Part shown: positions 1-9,082 of the stretch, one piece after another
Position numbering within the stretch: position 1 is the first letter of the stretch
Layout: each line of letters begins with the position of its first letter
NCBI RefSeq assembly: GCF_041080865.1
Contig: NZ_CP160906.1
Span: 2,170,001 to 2,234,000, forward strand
Direction of reading: 5' to 3'
DNA: 64,000 nucleotides
Origin: Psychromonas sp. MME1
GTDB lineage: Bacteria > Pseudomonadota > Gammaproteobacteria > Enterobacterales > Psychromonadaceae
Position numbers and translations under genes: made by a program
The notes under the pieces: generated by a model
What the model saw: the letters and a program-made list of their open reading frames with translations, nothing else
What the model was told of the DNA's origin: nothing
Databases searched by the model: none

Positions 1-996
1 ACCGAGATTTTACTCACCTTAGTAAAAGAGCTTAGAGACTCAGGCGTTAGTTGTATATATATTTCCCATAAGCTTAGTGAAGTGAAGGAGATTTCCGATC
101 ACATTTGCGTTATTCGAGATGGCGTACCTATTGGAACTCGTGAAGCCAAAAATATGACAACCGATGATATTGTCACCATGATGGTCGGACGAGAAATGAA
201 GCAACTTTTCCCACGCGAAGAACATGACATTGGAGAGGTCGTACTTGAGGTTAAAAATGTCAATGCCTGGGATAAATCAAACTCATCCATTCCGAAAGTA
301 AGAAATGCCAGTTTTGAACTTCGCAAAGGAGAAATTCTCGGTATTTCAGGGCTCGTTGGTGCAGGTCGAACCGAGTTAATGGAATGCTTATATGGGTGTT
401 ATCAAGGTAAATATGAAGGTCAATTTTATTTAAATGGCGAACAACTCCTTATTCAAAATAGCCGCGATGCCCTAGAAGCAGGTATAGCAATGGTTCCTGA
501 AGACCGAAAACATAATGGAATTGTCCCAGTTATGTCGGTTGGACAAAACATGTCTTTAGCGGCACTTGATCAATTTACCTCAGCAGGAGTATTAAACGAC
601 ACCTTAGAAGCCAACACCATTGCAGAAGGCGTTAAAAGATTAACGGTAAAAACCCCCAACACGGAAATTGCTATCAGCAGTTTATCCGGTGGTAATCAAC
701 AGAAAGCTATTTTATCAAGATTCTTAATGGTCAATCCTAGTATCTTAATTCTTGATGAACCGACGCGAGGTATCGATGTCGGTGCTAAATACGAGATTTA
801 TAAATTGATGTTTCAACTCGTCAAAACAGGACTCAGTATCATTATGGTCTCCTCAGAGTTACCTGAAGTGCTTGGTATCAGCGACCGAGTATTGGTGATG
901 CACGAAGGAATCATTAAAGGCGATTTAATCAACAACAACTTATCACAAAAAATAATTATGGATTGTGCATTATCAGAAAAAGGAGAGGCAGCGTGA
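1..996 (+). CDS. xylG: Xylose-type sugar ABC transporter ATP-binding protein, 5' truncated by window edge
   Basis: ATPase subunit of a CUT2-family sugar importer, acting on the inner face of the inner membrane with the permease encoded next. The open frame runs from base 1, so the start and most of the first nucleotide-binding domain lie outside the window; 331 codons remain. The first about 30 residues are the end of domain 1 (a YISHKLSEV segment). Domain 2 shows a Walker A variant [11 protein letters not shown], the signature LSGGNQQKA, and Walker [13 protein letters not shown]. The GAGRTE form and the two-domain layout are typical of XylG/RbsA/MglA proteins; PEDRKHNGI fits the same group. 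The stop TGA overlaps the ATG of the permease gene (TGATG), so the two are translationally coupled. Xylose as the substrate is inferred from overall resemblance to XylG-XylH; other pentoses are possible. Confidence 0.88.
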   Translation, partial: TEILLTLVKELRDSGVSCIYISHKLSEVKEISDHICVIRDGVPIGTREAKNMTTDDIVTMMVGREMKQLFPREEHDIGEVVLEVKNVNAWDKSNSSIPKVRNASFELRKGEILGISGLVGAGRTELMECLYGCYQGKYEGQFYLNGEQLLIQNSRDALEAGIAMVPEDRKHNGIVPVMSVGQNMSLAALDQFTSAGVLNDTLEANTIAEGVKRLTVKTPNTEIAISSLSGGNQQKAILSRFLMVNPSILILDEPTRGIDVGAKYEIYKLMFQLVKTGLSIIMVSSELPEVLGISDRVLVMHEGIIKGDLINNNLSQKIIMDCALSEKGEAA

Positions 997-2207
997 TGGA
1001 AAATTCAAGTGAATTAAACAAACAGGAAAGTCCAATGAGTGGAATAAACAACATCAAAACAGCAAATAATTTAAAGCTGATGGAACGAATAAAAAATATT
1101 AATATCCAAATGTTCGTTATGGTTGCCGCTATTATTTTCATCATGCTCTTCTTTAGCATTATGACAGAATGGAGTTATTTAACACCCAGAAATATTTCTA
1201 ACCTTTTTAGACAAACTGCAATCACGGGTATTTTGGCAATAGGGATGGTTTTTGTCATCATTAGTGGCGAAATTGACCTTTCTGTTGGTTCACTAATGGG
1301 GTTATTAGGTGGGATAGCAGCTATTTTAGATGTCTGGTTTGGTTTTCCTCTTCCTTTAACAATCATCATAACATTAACCACGGGTGTACTTTTAGGTGCT
1401 TGGAATGGTTGGTGGATTGCTTATCGCAAAGTCCCCTCTTTTATTGTTACCTTAGCTGGTTACTTGGCATTTCGAGGTATTTTAATTGGTATAACAGATG
1501 GTACAACAGTCGCACCCATTTCAAATGCAATGGGTGTTATCGGGCAAAGTTATCTGCCTAGCATGGTTAGCTTAGTGATTGGTGTTGGTTGCCTTGCAGC
1601 TTATTTTGGCTGGCAACAGAAGCGTAATGGTATGCGTAAAAAATATGAGTTATCAGTGCCAAGTATGCAGCGCTCTTTAATGAAAAACGCTATCATGGGT
1701 ATCGCCGTTTTAACGGTTATATTCTTACTTAATGATTACCGTGGTGTACCGACTCCTGTTTTATTACTTATATTCTTCGCACTTGTTGGTACTTTTATGG
1801 CAACAAAATCGCGTTTTGGACGCCGTATCTACGCCATTGGTGGTAATATTGAAGCAAGTCGTTTATCCGGCATCAATGTCGAGCGCACTAAGTTAGCCGT
1901 TTATGCAATGAATGGATTCCTAGTCGCTGTTTCTGCCTTAATATTAAGTTCTCGTTTAGGGGCAGGTTCACCTTCGGCGGGTAATATTGCCGAACTTGAT
2001 GCGATTGCGGCCTGTGTTATCGGGGGCACCAGTATGTCTGGTGGTGTTGGTACGGTTATGGGTGCTGTTATTGGCGCTTTTATAATGGCCTCACTTGATA
2101 ACGGAATGAGCATGATGGATGTCCCAACCTTCTGGCAATATATAGTCAAAGGTGGCGTTTTATTACTAGCAGTATGGATGGACAGTGCAAGTAAACAAAA
2201 ACGTTAA
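996..2207 (+). CDS. xylH: Xylose-type sugar ABC transporter permease
   Basis: Inner-membrane channel subunit of the importer, 403 residues, BPD_transp_2 (CUT2) family. The ATG at 996 is chosen over an in-frame upstream start because an AGGAG lies about 10 bases upstream and the ATG overlaps the xylG stop. The protein has a short hydrophilic N-terminus, then about ten or more membrane spans, with the family motif [10 protein letters not shown] near residue 85 and [15 protein letters not shown] near residue 340. The cytoplasmic linker around residues 210-225 ([11 protein letters not shown]) matches the longer XylH type rather than RbsC. It is the last gene of its operon: an IS3-family fragment starts within about ten bases of its stop. 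The xylF binding protein is not in the window and would be expected upstream of xylG. Confidence 0.88.
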   Translation: MENSSELNKQESPMSGINNIKTANNLKLMERIKNINIQMFVMVAAIIFIMLFFSIMTEWSYLTPRNISNLFRQTAITGILAIGMVFVIISGEIDLSVGSLMGLLGGIAAILDVWFGFPLPLTIIITLTTGVLLGAWNGWWIAYRKVPSFIVTLAGYLAFRGILIGITDGTTVAPISNAMGVIGQSYLPSMVSLVIGVGCLAAYFGWQQKRNGMRKKYELSVPSMQRSLMKNAIMGIAVLTVIFLLNDYRGVPTPVLLLIFFALVGTFMATKSRFGRRIYAIGGNIEASRLSGINVERTKLAVYAMNGFLVAVSALILSSRLGAGSPSAGNIAELDAIAACVIGGTSMSGGVGTVMGAVIGAFIMASLDNGMSMMDVPTFWQYIVKGGVLLLAVWMDSASKQKR

Positions 2208-2218
2208 TCAAAAATATT

Positions 2219-2355
2219 GTTAATTCATTTGCTAGTTTCCTAGATGAGTTACCACCTAGGCATTCTTTTGCGATGATGAGTTTTAACTCACGACTATATT
2301 TGGACATAAAAAAGCCCCTCAGTAATTGGTTGTCCAACTATTGGGGGTCAGTTCA
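2219..2355 (-). mobile_element. IS3-family insertion sequence remnant (left end plus start of OrfA)
   Basis: Read on the minus strand, bases 2355 to 2331 look like an IS3-group terminal inverted repeat (TGAACTGACCCCCAATAG, then TTGGACA). After an AGGGGC ribosome-binding site, an ATG at 2307 opens a frame beginning MSKYSRELKLIIAKECL and continuing GGNSSRKLANE, the helix-turn-helix start of an IS3-type OrfA. The similarity stops after about 29 residues, close to the xylH stop codon. There is no OrfB and no matching right end, so this is a dead fragment. It shows that transposition or deletion once reached the 3' end of the xyl operon. Exact ends are uncertain by a few bases. Confidence 0.6.
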
Positions 2356-2370
2356 CGATTGGGCTTTTTT
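2308..2370 (+). terminator. Possible long-loop terminator spanning the IS remnant
   Basis: AAAAAAGCCC (2308-2317) pairs perfectly with GGGCTTTTTT (2361-2370), separated by 43 bases that include the IS inverted repeat. The right arm ends in a T run suited to stopping xylGH transcription. The long loop makes efficiency uncertain; it may be an older terminator split by the IS end. Confidence 0.35.
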
Positions 2371-2466
2371 ATATTCTTGAATTCAAGGTTTGGGGAGACT
2401 CAACATGGGGTTAAAACAAATCAACAACTTAACGTTTTAAATCCATGAATATCCCAATTTTTTATT

Positions 2467-3822
2467 TTATTCTACACAAACCTTGCCTCGTTGTGATTTT
2501 TGCGATTCTTCTGCCGTTTTTTTACCTTTTACAAATACATTACAATCCCAGTAGCCCTCTTCAACATTCGGTTTATTTACCTTATTTTGACAGGTTGAAG
2601 CCCACGGATACCTTTTGCAGGTCTCACCCACGAAATATGTTTTCTTTTGCTCTGGTTTTTCTTTCACCCCGACTGAATCGACATACAAGTGAAAGTCAAA
2701 ATCTACTAACTTGTTACTATTTTGAGTAGCGGACGAATTAACATCGATATTAGAAAAACTATCCGTCCCTAACTGTTCAGAAACAGAACGAAACTCACTC
2801 AGATTATAACTTGCAGGCTCTTCATTAAACGCTTTATCAAACTGCTTCCTAAGCTTTCTTCTGTACGCTTCATTTTCTCGCGCAATCTTAGCGTTTTTAG
2901 CTCTGAGCTCGGCATCAGAAAGTGTTGCTTTAATTGTGCTGTCTGCGCTACGAAATACATATTGCCTATAATCGTCTGTAAATTTATTGGTACTCAAGTA
3001 ATATGCAGTAAGGAGGTTAACAACTTCATTTTTTGATAGGCAAGTTGCATAAGCAAGGGCTGAATCGCTAGAGTAATGGTCACATCGGTATGTATTATGA
3101 TAAATGTATATCTGATCAGGATCATTCATTGCTTCGAGTAACAAAAACAGCATTTCTGCTTGAGAAGGGGTCGCCTTGTCATATACTCGAATAATAGATG
3201 ATAGTAGTGATCCCTTAGTCGCTTTCCATATTGCGTCGTTTGTGAGTTCTCTACGTAACTCTTTTGAAAAATCCAACCGGAATAGGTCATCTATATAGAG
3301 GCTTGTATCAGCACAATGAGTAAGTTGTTGTTTTTTTTGCCCATTTAATAAAATATCTGATTCAGCCAATAAAACTTTGAACGATTCAATATAACCTTTT
3401 CTAAACGCAAAGGTAATGGGGCGGACACTGCCATAGTCACAAACATTGGGATTAAACCCATGTGAAATAAACAGTTTAAAGTACCTGCTGGCTTCTGCAT
3501 CCGATAGATTGTACCTTAGAGGTGCGTAGATGATGTGGCTTTTAAATTTCCACTCACTGGCAATATAATATTGTCGGAGCTTAATGTTATTTACTATCCA
3601 TTCAGCAAGTGCATAATCATTTAAATATACCGCGCATTCAAGCAGAGAGGTACATGTCTCATTGTCAATATCAAACACATCTGAATTAGTTTCAACAGCG
3701 ATGCGCTCAACTCTTTGAACTGTGGATAATGTCGGGTTTTCAACAAGTTCATCATGTAGCGTTGCACAACCAACCAGAGAACCAAATACCAAAAAAAGAG
3801 GTACGAACAATATACATTTCAT
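2467..3822 (-). CDS. Predicted lipoprotein with ankyrin-like repeats, function unknown
   Basis: A 451-residue exported protein I do not recognise. The N-terminus is a lipoprotein signal peptide: positively charged start, hydrophobic core, and a lipobox LVGC at about residues 16-19, so the mature protein should be anchored through Cys19. Residues of about 60-180 contain short helical stretches in which a hydrophobic pair is followed by a loop (ECAVYLNDYALAEWIV; SHGFNPNVCDYGSVRPITFA), which resemble degenerate ankyrin repeats. A charged segment follows around residues 305-330 (AELRAKNAKIARENEAYR). The C-terminal 60 residues contain four cysteines, which could form disulfides in the periplasm. 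It stands alone between the IS remnant and another unknown exported protein, a setting typical of accessory genes. The ankyrin call is by eye. Confidence 0.6.
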   Translation of the reverse strand: MKCILFVPLFLVFGSLVGCATLHDELVENPTLSTVQRVERIAVETNSDVFDIDNETCTSLLECAVYLNDYALAEWIVNNIKLRQYYIASEWKFKSHIIYAPLRYNLSDAEASRYFKLFISHGFNPNVCDYGSVRPITFAFRKGYIESFKVLLAESDILLNGQKKQQLTHCADTSLYIDDLFRLDFSKELRRELTNDAIWKATKGSLLSSIIRVYDKATPSQAEMLFLLLEAMNDPDQIYIYHNTYRCDHYSSDSALAYATCLSKNEVVNLLTAYYLSTNKFTDDYRQYVFRSADSTIKATLSDAELRAKNAKIARENEAYRRKLRKQFDKAFNEEPASYNLSEFRSVSEQLGTDSFSNIDVNSSATQNSNKLVDFDFHLYVDSVGVKEKPEQKKTYFVGETCKRYPWASTCQNKVNKPNVEEGYWDCNVFVKGKKTAEESQKSQRGKVCVE

Positions 3823-4009
3823 TAAACTCTCCCATATACATTCTCGTCAACAAATAGGTCAACATATCATCCATGAATTAAATTAACATAGTATAATCAA
3901 TGAACCCAATACACTTATCCAACTAAATCAATGTTTATAGATCACGCCAAAAACAATTTACATCCAGCCATAGCATTCAATAAAACACCAAGTTACTGAA
4001 GTCATTTTG

Positions 4010-4498
4010 TTACCCTTTGCTGGCTATTTTATTACAGCTATAAATTCGACCATCCGAGTCAGATTGTACCTTAAGGTGCGCTTTAGTTAGGGTTATTACT
4101 GTTGATGATTCGCTGATGTTGCTTGGAATAATTTTCTTTAAGTTAAAAAACTTATCTAATTCGGGATGGCTAACATTAACAGCGCTAATATCCGTCGAGG
4201 ATAATGTTAATTTGCTGCCATTAATCTGCCACGCTGAGTTATCCGTAAGACGATATTCTAATTGAGGAAAATTAGGCACACTCAATAAAAGCGAACCACC
4301 TCCACTTGTCTTCCCTGTGCGCATAAAATTGATCTTATAGTCAATTTTCGCTTTCATTTTTGTTTTAGTATCAACGCCTTCATATTGGCAATGCCAATCT
4401 CCATAGAGATAACTTTTGCTGATAGATTGTTGCTCAGCGGCAAAGGATGACATAGATAATACGAGCGGAAATAGCATTAATTTTTTAATTAGCGGCAT
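4010..4498 (-). CDS. Small secreted or periplasmic protein, function unknown
   Basis: A 162-residue protein with a classic signal peptide (MPLIKKLMLFPLVLSMSSFA, probable cleavage after SFA-A). The mature part begins near a YLYGDWHCQYEG motif and looks beta-rich, with alternating polar and hydrophobic residues and Gly-rich turns (TGKTSGGGSLLLS). Two cysteines, one at each end (in WHCQYEG and YSCNK), could form a disulfide. The pattern 'GxWxC...' followed by a beta-sheet body is seen in small lipocalin-like or unannotated envelope proteins, but I cannot assign a family. It has its own intergenic space on both sides, so it is likely transcribed alone. No functional partner is evident. Confidence 0.55.
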   Translation of the reverse strand: MPLIKKLMLFPLVLSMSSFAAEQQSISKSYLYGDWHCQYEGVDTKTKMKAKIDYKINFMRTGKTSGGGSLLLSVPNFPQLEYRLTDNSAWQINGSKLTLSSTDISAVNVSHPELDKFFNLKKIIPSNISESSTVITLTKAHLKVQSDSDGRIYSCNKIASKG

Positions 4499-4631
4499 AC
4501 AGCACCCATAGATAGTGGCTTAAACACAGTATTTATTTGCTGACAAATCTAGCAACAACGCGATTGTATAACTACAACTATCTTGTATTGTTGAACTCAC
4601 TTTCGTAAAAAATCACCAATAACAACGCAAT

Positions 4632-4655
4632 AAAAAAGCGGCCTTAAGCCGCTTT
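4632..4655 (-). terminator. Rho-independent terminator of aspS
   Basis: AAAGCGGC and GCCGCTTT (about 4635-4655) form a tight GC-rich hairpin with a short loop. On the minus strand it is followed by a T run (bases complementary to AAAAAA at 4632-4637), 46 bases after the aspS stop. Confidence 0.8.
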
Positions 4656-4700
4656 GTTGATAGCACTGATTACGCCTAGCAAACTACTAAACGTTATTGC

Positions 4701-6470
4701 TTACGCTTTTTTTTCTGTTTTAACGACTGCAATATTTAACTCTGCAAGTGCCGCTGGGTTAGCAACACCCGGTGCATTGGTTAGTGGACAAGCTGCTGAC
4801 GCGGTTTTCGGGAAGGCAATCACTTCACGAATTGAGCTTGTGCCCGTCATTAGCATCACTAAACGGTCTAAACCAAATGCAAGTCCTGCATGTGGTGGCG
4901 CACCAAATTGTAATGCTTCTAATAGGAAACCAAATTTATCCTGTGCTTCTTCATCGGATATATTTAAGATACGGAAAATTGCGGCTTGCATATCTTGTTT
5001 GTGAATACGCACACTACCACCACCAAGCTCACAACCGTTTAATACCATGTCGTAGGCATTAGAGATAGCTCCAACAGGGCTAGCCTCTAACTCTTCTGCC
5101 GTTAAATTGATTGGTGCGGTAAATGGATGATGTAAAGGTGTTAGAGAGCCATCTTCTAATGGTTCAAACATAGGAAAATCAATGATCCAAAGCGGTTTCC
5201 ACTCATCTTTCACTAAACCTAAATCTTCCGCTATTTTAAGACGTAATGCACCAATGGCTTCAGCCACAACATTCGCTTTATCGGCACCAAATAGGATGAT
5301 ATCGCCATCTTGGGCATTGCTACGTTTGAGGATCTCAGCAACGATCTCTTCCGATAGGAATTTAGCAATCGGCGATTGCACCCCTTCCAACCCTTTTGCG
5401 ACTTCGTTCACTTTCATCCATGCCAGTCCTTTCGCGCCATAGATGGTGACGTATTTGCCGTATTCATCAATATTTTTACGTGACAGTGCAGCACCACCAG
5501 GCACACAGATCACCGCAACACGACTCTGAGGATCGTTAGCAGGGCCAGAGAATACATTGAATTCAACTTCAGTTAACAGGTCTGCTACATCGACTAATTC
5601 AAAGTCGATACGTAAATCTGGCTTATCGCTACCAAAACGACGCATCCCTTCGGCATAGGTCATTTTCGGGAAAGTGCCTAAATCAACATCAAGCATCTCT
5701 TTGAACAGCTTAACGATCATCTCTTCTGTTTTATCCATCACTTGATCTGCCGTCATGAATGACGTTTCAATATCGATTTGGGTAAATTCAGGTTGACGGT
5801 CGGCACGTAAATCTTCATCGCGGAAACATTTAACGATTTGGTAATATTTATCTAAACCAGACATCATCAACAGTTGTTTAAAGAGCTGTGGAGATTGCGG
5901 TAATGCAAAAAACTGACCTTTGTGAGTACGACTTGGCACTAAATAATCACGCGCACCTTCTGGAGTGGCTTTGGTTAAGATTGGCGTTTCAACATCTAAA
6001 AAGCCATTGTCATCGAGGAAGCGACGCACAAAGCTACTCACTTTGGCACGGAACTGCATACGTGCAGCCATTTCTGGGCGACGTAAATCTAAATAGCGGT
6101 AACGTAAACGTTGCTCTTCACTATTTTGTTGGTTGCTATCAAGGGGTAATGGCTCACTGCGATTTAAGATCTCTAATTCAAGACCACGGATTTCGATACC
6201 ACCTGTGGTCATCTCTTTGTTCACTTGCCCTTCAGGACGAGCACGAACTTGACCTTTCATTTTGATACAAAATTCATTACGTACTGTTGCAGCAATAGCG
6301 GTTGCTTCTGGCGTATCACCATCAAAAAAGACCTGCACAATACCCGCACGATCACGCATATCGAGGAAGGTTACTCCACCTAAATCACGTTGCTTATTTA
6401 TCCAACCCACTAACTCAATTTCTTGACCAATATTTGCTTCGGTCACTTCACCACAATACATAGTGCGCAT
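4701..6470 (-). CDS. aspS: Aspartyl-tRNA synthetase
   Basis: Cytoplasmic class IIb synthetase that charges tRNA-Asp, 589 residues, the usual bacterial length. An OB-fold anticodon-binding domain occupies about residues 1-105. The catalytic core holds motif 2 ([18 protein letters not shown]) and motif 3 ([13 protein letters not shown] near residue 535), and the bacterial GAD insertion lies between them. The start is placed at 6470 (MRTMYCGEV, the standard AspRS opening) rather than an in-frame ATG 24 bases upstream, because an AGGA sits about 8 bases before it. It is divergent from cmoA and followed by a strong terminator, so it forms a single-gene unit. Every expected motif is present. Confidence 0.97.
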   Translation of the reverse strand: MRTMYCGEVTEANIGQEIELVGWINKQRDLGGVTFLDMRDRAGIVQVFFDGDTPEATAIAATVRNEFCIKMKGQVRARPEGQVNKEMTTGGIEIRGLELEILNRSEPLPLDSNQQNSEEQRLRYRYLDLRRPEMAARMQFRAKVSSFVRRFLDDNGFLDVETPILTKATPEGARDYLVPSRTHKGQFFALPQSPQLFKQLLMMSGLDKYYQIVKCFRDEDLRADRQPEFTQIDIETSFMTADQVMDKTEEMIVKLFKEMLDVDLGTFPKMTYAEGMRRFGSDKPDLRIDFELVDVADLLTEVEFNVFSGPANDPQSRVAVICVPGGAALSRKNIDEYGKYVTIYGAKGLAWMKVNEVAKGLEGVQSPIAKFLSEEIVAEILKRSNAQDGDIILFGADKANVVAEAIGALRLKIAEDLGLVKDEWKPLWIIDFPMFEPLEDGSLTPLHHPFTAPINLTAEELEASPVGAISNAYDMVLNGCELGGGSVRIHKQDMQAAIFRILNISDEEAQDKFGFLLEALQFGAPPHAGLAFGLDRLVMLMTGTSSIREVIAFPKTASAACPLTNAPGVANPAALAELNIAVVKTEKKA

Positions 6471-6627
6471 TATCGATTCCTGTTTTAAATACATTACAAA
6501 ATAATTGCTGCATTATAAAAGAAAATGACCTTTAGGCATACGGCTAAATAAAAAAATGACCGTCTGCGCTATTTTGAGTAAAATGCGCCTTTAAAAATAC
6601 CCAGTTTTAAACGAATAGGCCACCCCC

Positions 6628-7362
6628 ATGAGTAAAACAGACAATATTTATAGTCAGCCACTTGAACAAATAGGTGGATTTACCTTTAATGAACAGGTTG
6701 TGCAAGTTTTCCCTGACATGATCAAGCGTTCTGTCCCGGGCTATGAGAAGATCATCCAAACGATCGGTATGATCACTCAGCGCTGCGCGATAGAAAACAG
6801 CAACCTGTATGATTTAGGCTGTTCATTGGGCGCGGCGACACTCTCGATGCGACGAGGTTTGACTAATAAAAGTGGTTGTAAAATTATTGCCGTCGATAAC
6901 TCGCAGGCGATGGTTGAACGTTGTCAGCAACACATTAACGCCTATAAGTCAGAAACACCTGTTACTGTTCTGTGTGATGATATTTGTAATATCGACATTA
7001 ATAATGCTTCCGTGGTGGTGCTCAATTTCACCCTACAGTTTTTATCACTTGAGAAACGGCTAACATTATTACGTAATATCTATAAGGGGTTATTACCGGG
7101 TGGGGTATTGGTCTTATCGGAAAAATTTATCTTTGAGGATGCCACCAGCCATCAACTATTAATCGACCTGCACTTAGATTTTAAACGTAGTCATGGCTAT
7201 AGTGAACTAGAGATCAGCCAAAAACGGTCCTCATTGGATAATGTATTAATCGCAGAGACCGTTGAACAGCACTATCAACGCCTTCAACAGGCTGGTTTTA
7301 AACACAACAATCTATGGTACCAATGTTTTAACTTTGGCTCTATTATCAGTATTAAAGAGTAA
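6628..7362 (+). CDS. cmoA: Carboxy-S-adenosyl-L-methionine synthase CmoA
   Basis: Makes carboxy-SAM from SAM and prephenate, the donor used by CmoB for the cmo5U34 wobble modification of tRNA. The protein has 244 residues, matching the family (about 247). A Rossmann methyltransferase fold is visible: motif [18 protein letters not shown] near residue 60, an acidic ribose-binding residue in [14 protein letters not shown], and motif [13 protein letters not shown]. The stop is followed after two bases by the cmoB start, so the two are an operon. The arrangement aspS next to cmoA-cmoB is common in gammaproteobacteria. Confidence 0.95.
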   Translation: MSKTDNIYSQPLEQIGGFTFNEQVVQVFPDMIKRSVPGYEKIIQTIGMITQRCAIENSNLYDLGCSLGAATLSMRRGLTNKSGCKIIAVDNSQAMVERCQQHINAYKSETPVTVLCDDICNIDINNASVVVLNFTLQFLSLEKRLTLLRNIYKGLLPGGVLVLSEKFIFEDATSHQLLIDLHLDFKRSHGYSELEISQKRSSLDNVLIAETVEQHYQRLQQAGFKHNNLWYQCFNFGSIISIKE

Positions 7363-7364
7363 TT

Positions 7365-8351
7365 ATGATCGACTTTAGTCATTTCTACAGCATTATTGCA
7401 AAAAATCGTTTGAGCCACTGGCTACGTGTACTGCCAACACAGCTGCATGAGTGGGAAAACAGCCACGTACACGGAAAACTCGCTGGTTGGATACGCGTAT
7501 TAAATAAACTTCCCGCTATTAAAACAGCATCCATCGAACTCAAAGAGAGAGTTGAAATAGGTAGTGAAGGCGAGCTTGCACTGGGCGAAAGTAAAAAAAT
7601 AGAGAGTCTACTGCAAAAATTTCACCCTTGGCGCAAAGGCCCATTTACTATTCACGGCATTCACATTGATACCGAATGGCGAAGTGATTGGAAATGGGAT
7701 CGCGTCTTACCCCATATTAGCCCACTTAAATACCGCTATGTATTAGATGTAGGTTGTGGCAGTGGTTACCACATGTGGCGCATGCTAGGTGAAGGTGCGG
7801 AGTTTGTTGTTGGCATCGACCCTAGTGACCTCTTTTTATGTCAATTTGAAGCGATACGTCACTTTGCCAATAAAGAGCAAAATGTCCACCTACTGCCTCT
7901 GGGCATCCAAGAGCTACCTAAGCTGGCGGCCTTCGATACGGTCTTTTCAATGGGCGTACTATATCATCGTAAATCACCGATGGATCATATTACTCAATTG
8001 CAGGATCAACTCGTTGAAGGCGGCGAATTAGTGTTAGAAACCTTAGTGATTGCTGGCGATGAAAATTCGGTGTTAGTGCCGCAGGATAGATATGCCAAAA
8101 TGCGTAATATTTGGTTTTTACCCAGCGCAGAAGCACTTAAATTATGGGTAGAAAAATGTGGCTTTGAAGATGTACGTATTGTTGATATTAACGATACCCT
8201 AACGGGAGAACAACGCAGCACTGCATGGATGACCAACGAATCACTACAGGATTATTTAGATCCTAACGATCCCAGTAAAACCATCGAAGGGCACCCTGCG
8301 CCGAAGCGCGCGCTGTTAATCGCTAAAAAAGCCTTTAAGCCGTTATCATAA
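7365..8351 (+). CDS. cmoB: tRNA U34 carboxymethyltransferase CmoB
   Basis: Transfers the carboxymethyl group of carboxy-SAM to 5-hydroxyuridine at tRNA position 34. The protein has 328 residues, near the family length of 323. An N-terminal region of about 110 residues specific to CmoB ([17 protein letters not shown]) is followed by a SAM-binding fold with [18 protein letters not shown] near residue 127 and [28 protein letters not shown] near residue 190 corresponds to motif IV. It starts two bases after cmoA and its TAA stop is immediately followed by the ATG of the nudix gene, so all three are cotranscribed. Confidence 0.95.
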   Translation: MIDFSHFYSIIAKNRLSHWLRVLPTQLHEWENSHVHGKLAGWIRVLNKLPAIKTASIELKERVEIGSEGELALGESKKIESLLQKFHPWRKGPFTIHGIHIDTEWRSDWKWDRVLPHISPLKYRYVLDVGCGSGYHMWRMLGEGAEFVVGIDPSDLFLCQFEAIRHFANKEQNVHLLPLGIQELPKLAAFDTVFSMGVLYHRKSPMDHITQLQDQLVEGGELVLETLVIAGDENSVLVPQDRYAKMRNIWFLPSAEALKLWVEKCGFEDVRIVDINDTLTGEQRSTAWMTNESLQDYLDPNDPSKTIEGHPAPKRALLIAKKAFKPLS

Positions 8352-8945
8352 ATGGATAAACAACCCTTTTTAAATCGTTTTATATTATTCAAGCAACAGC
8401 TTGATACAGATTTACACAGCAGTAAAAAGAGTATTTATAAACAACAAAAAGGCTTTAAACAGGCCGCAGTATTAATCCCCTTTGTTAATAGCGCAACGGG
8501 GATTAATATCCTCTTTACCGAACGCGCCTTGCACCTGCGCCACCACCCTGGACAAATTAGCTTTCCCGGTGGCAAGCATGAAGCGTCAGATAATAGCCTG
8601 TTAGATACCGCATTGCGGGAAACTGAAGAAGAGATTGGGATTTTACAAGGGCAAGTCGATATTTTCGGACGCTTACCCTCTCTCTCCACCATTAGTGGTT
8701 TTACTATCAACCCTTACTTGGGGTTTATTGATAGTGACTACCAACTCAGCATTGATAAACAAGAAGTGCGTAGTGTTTTTGAAGTACCACTTAGTTATTT
8801 ACTCGACAGTAAAAACTTCCATAAACAGCATCTTGTCGCCAATAAACAACGCCACTATACCTTCTGTATTCGCTATCAAAATAGATTAATCTGGGGGGCA
8901 ACCGCACAAATTTTACACAATTTACAACAACAAATATGGCAATAA
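8352..8945 (+). CDS. Nudix hydrolase, CoA pyrophosphatase-like (NudL/YeaB type)
   Basis: A 197-residue Nudix hydrolase that probably cleaves coenzyme A or its derivatives to phosphopantetheine and 3',5'-ADP. The NuPhi-type signature is clear: HLRHHPGQISFPGGKHE near residues 64-80, followed by the Nudix box core ALRETEEEIGI, which carries the metal-binding glutamates. The combination of the upstream HHPGQISFPGG block and the Nudix box is diagnostic of the CoA pyrophosphatase subgroup. Its ATG begins at the base after the cmoB stop, so it is translated from the cmo transcript; no metabolic link to tRNA modification is obvious. Substrate is inferred from the subgroup. Confidence 0.85.
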   Translation: MDKQPFLNRFILFKQQLDTDLHSSKKSIYKQQKGFKQAAVLIPFVNSATGINILFTERALHLRHHPGQISFPGGKHEASDNSLLDTALRETEEEIGILQGQVDIFGRLPSLSTISGFTINPYLGFIDSDYQLSIDKQEVRSVFEVPLSYLLDSKNFHKQHLVANKQRHYTFCIRYQNRLIWGATAQILHNLQQQIWQ

Positions 8946-9082
8946 TCTTTATACTCCAGACGAATATAAACCAATACACCATTTATATGTCGCGCTTTGA
9001 TACATTTACGCTTAAATTGCTAACATTATTTTAACATTAACATTAAACTTAACAATAATTGCGACTTGTTTAGGATTTTAAC

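Noticed and set aside
2445-2729. 94-codon plus-strand frame opposite the ankyrin-like lipoprotein gene
   Set aside because: It lies antisense to a well-supported gene, has no ribosome-binding site, and its product lacks family features.
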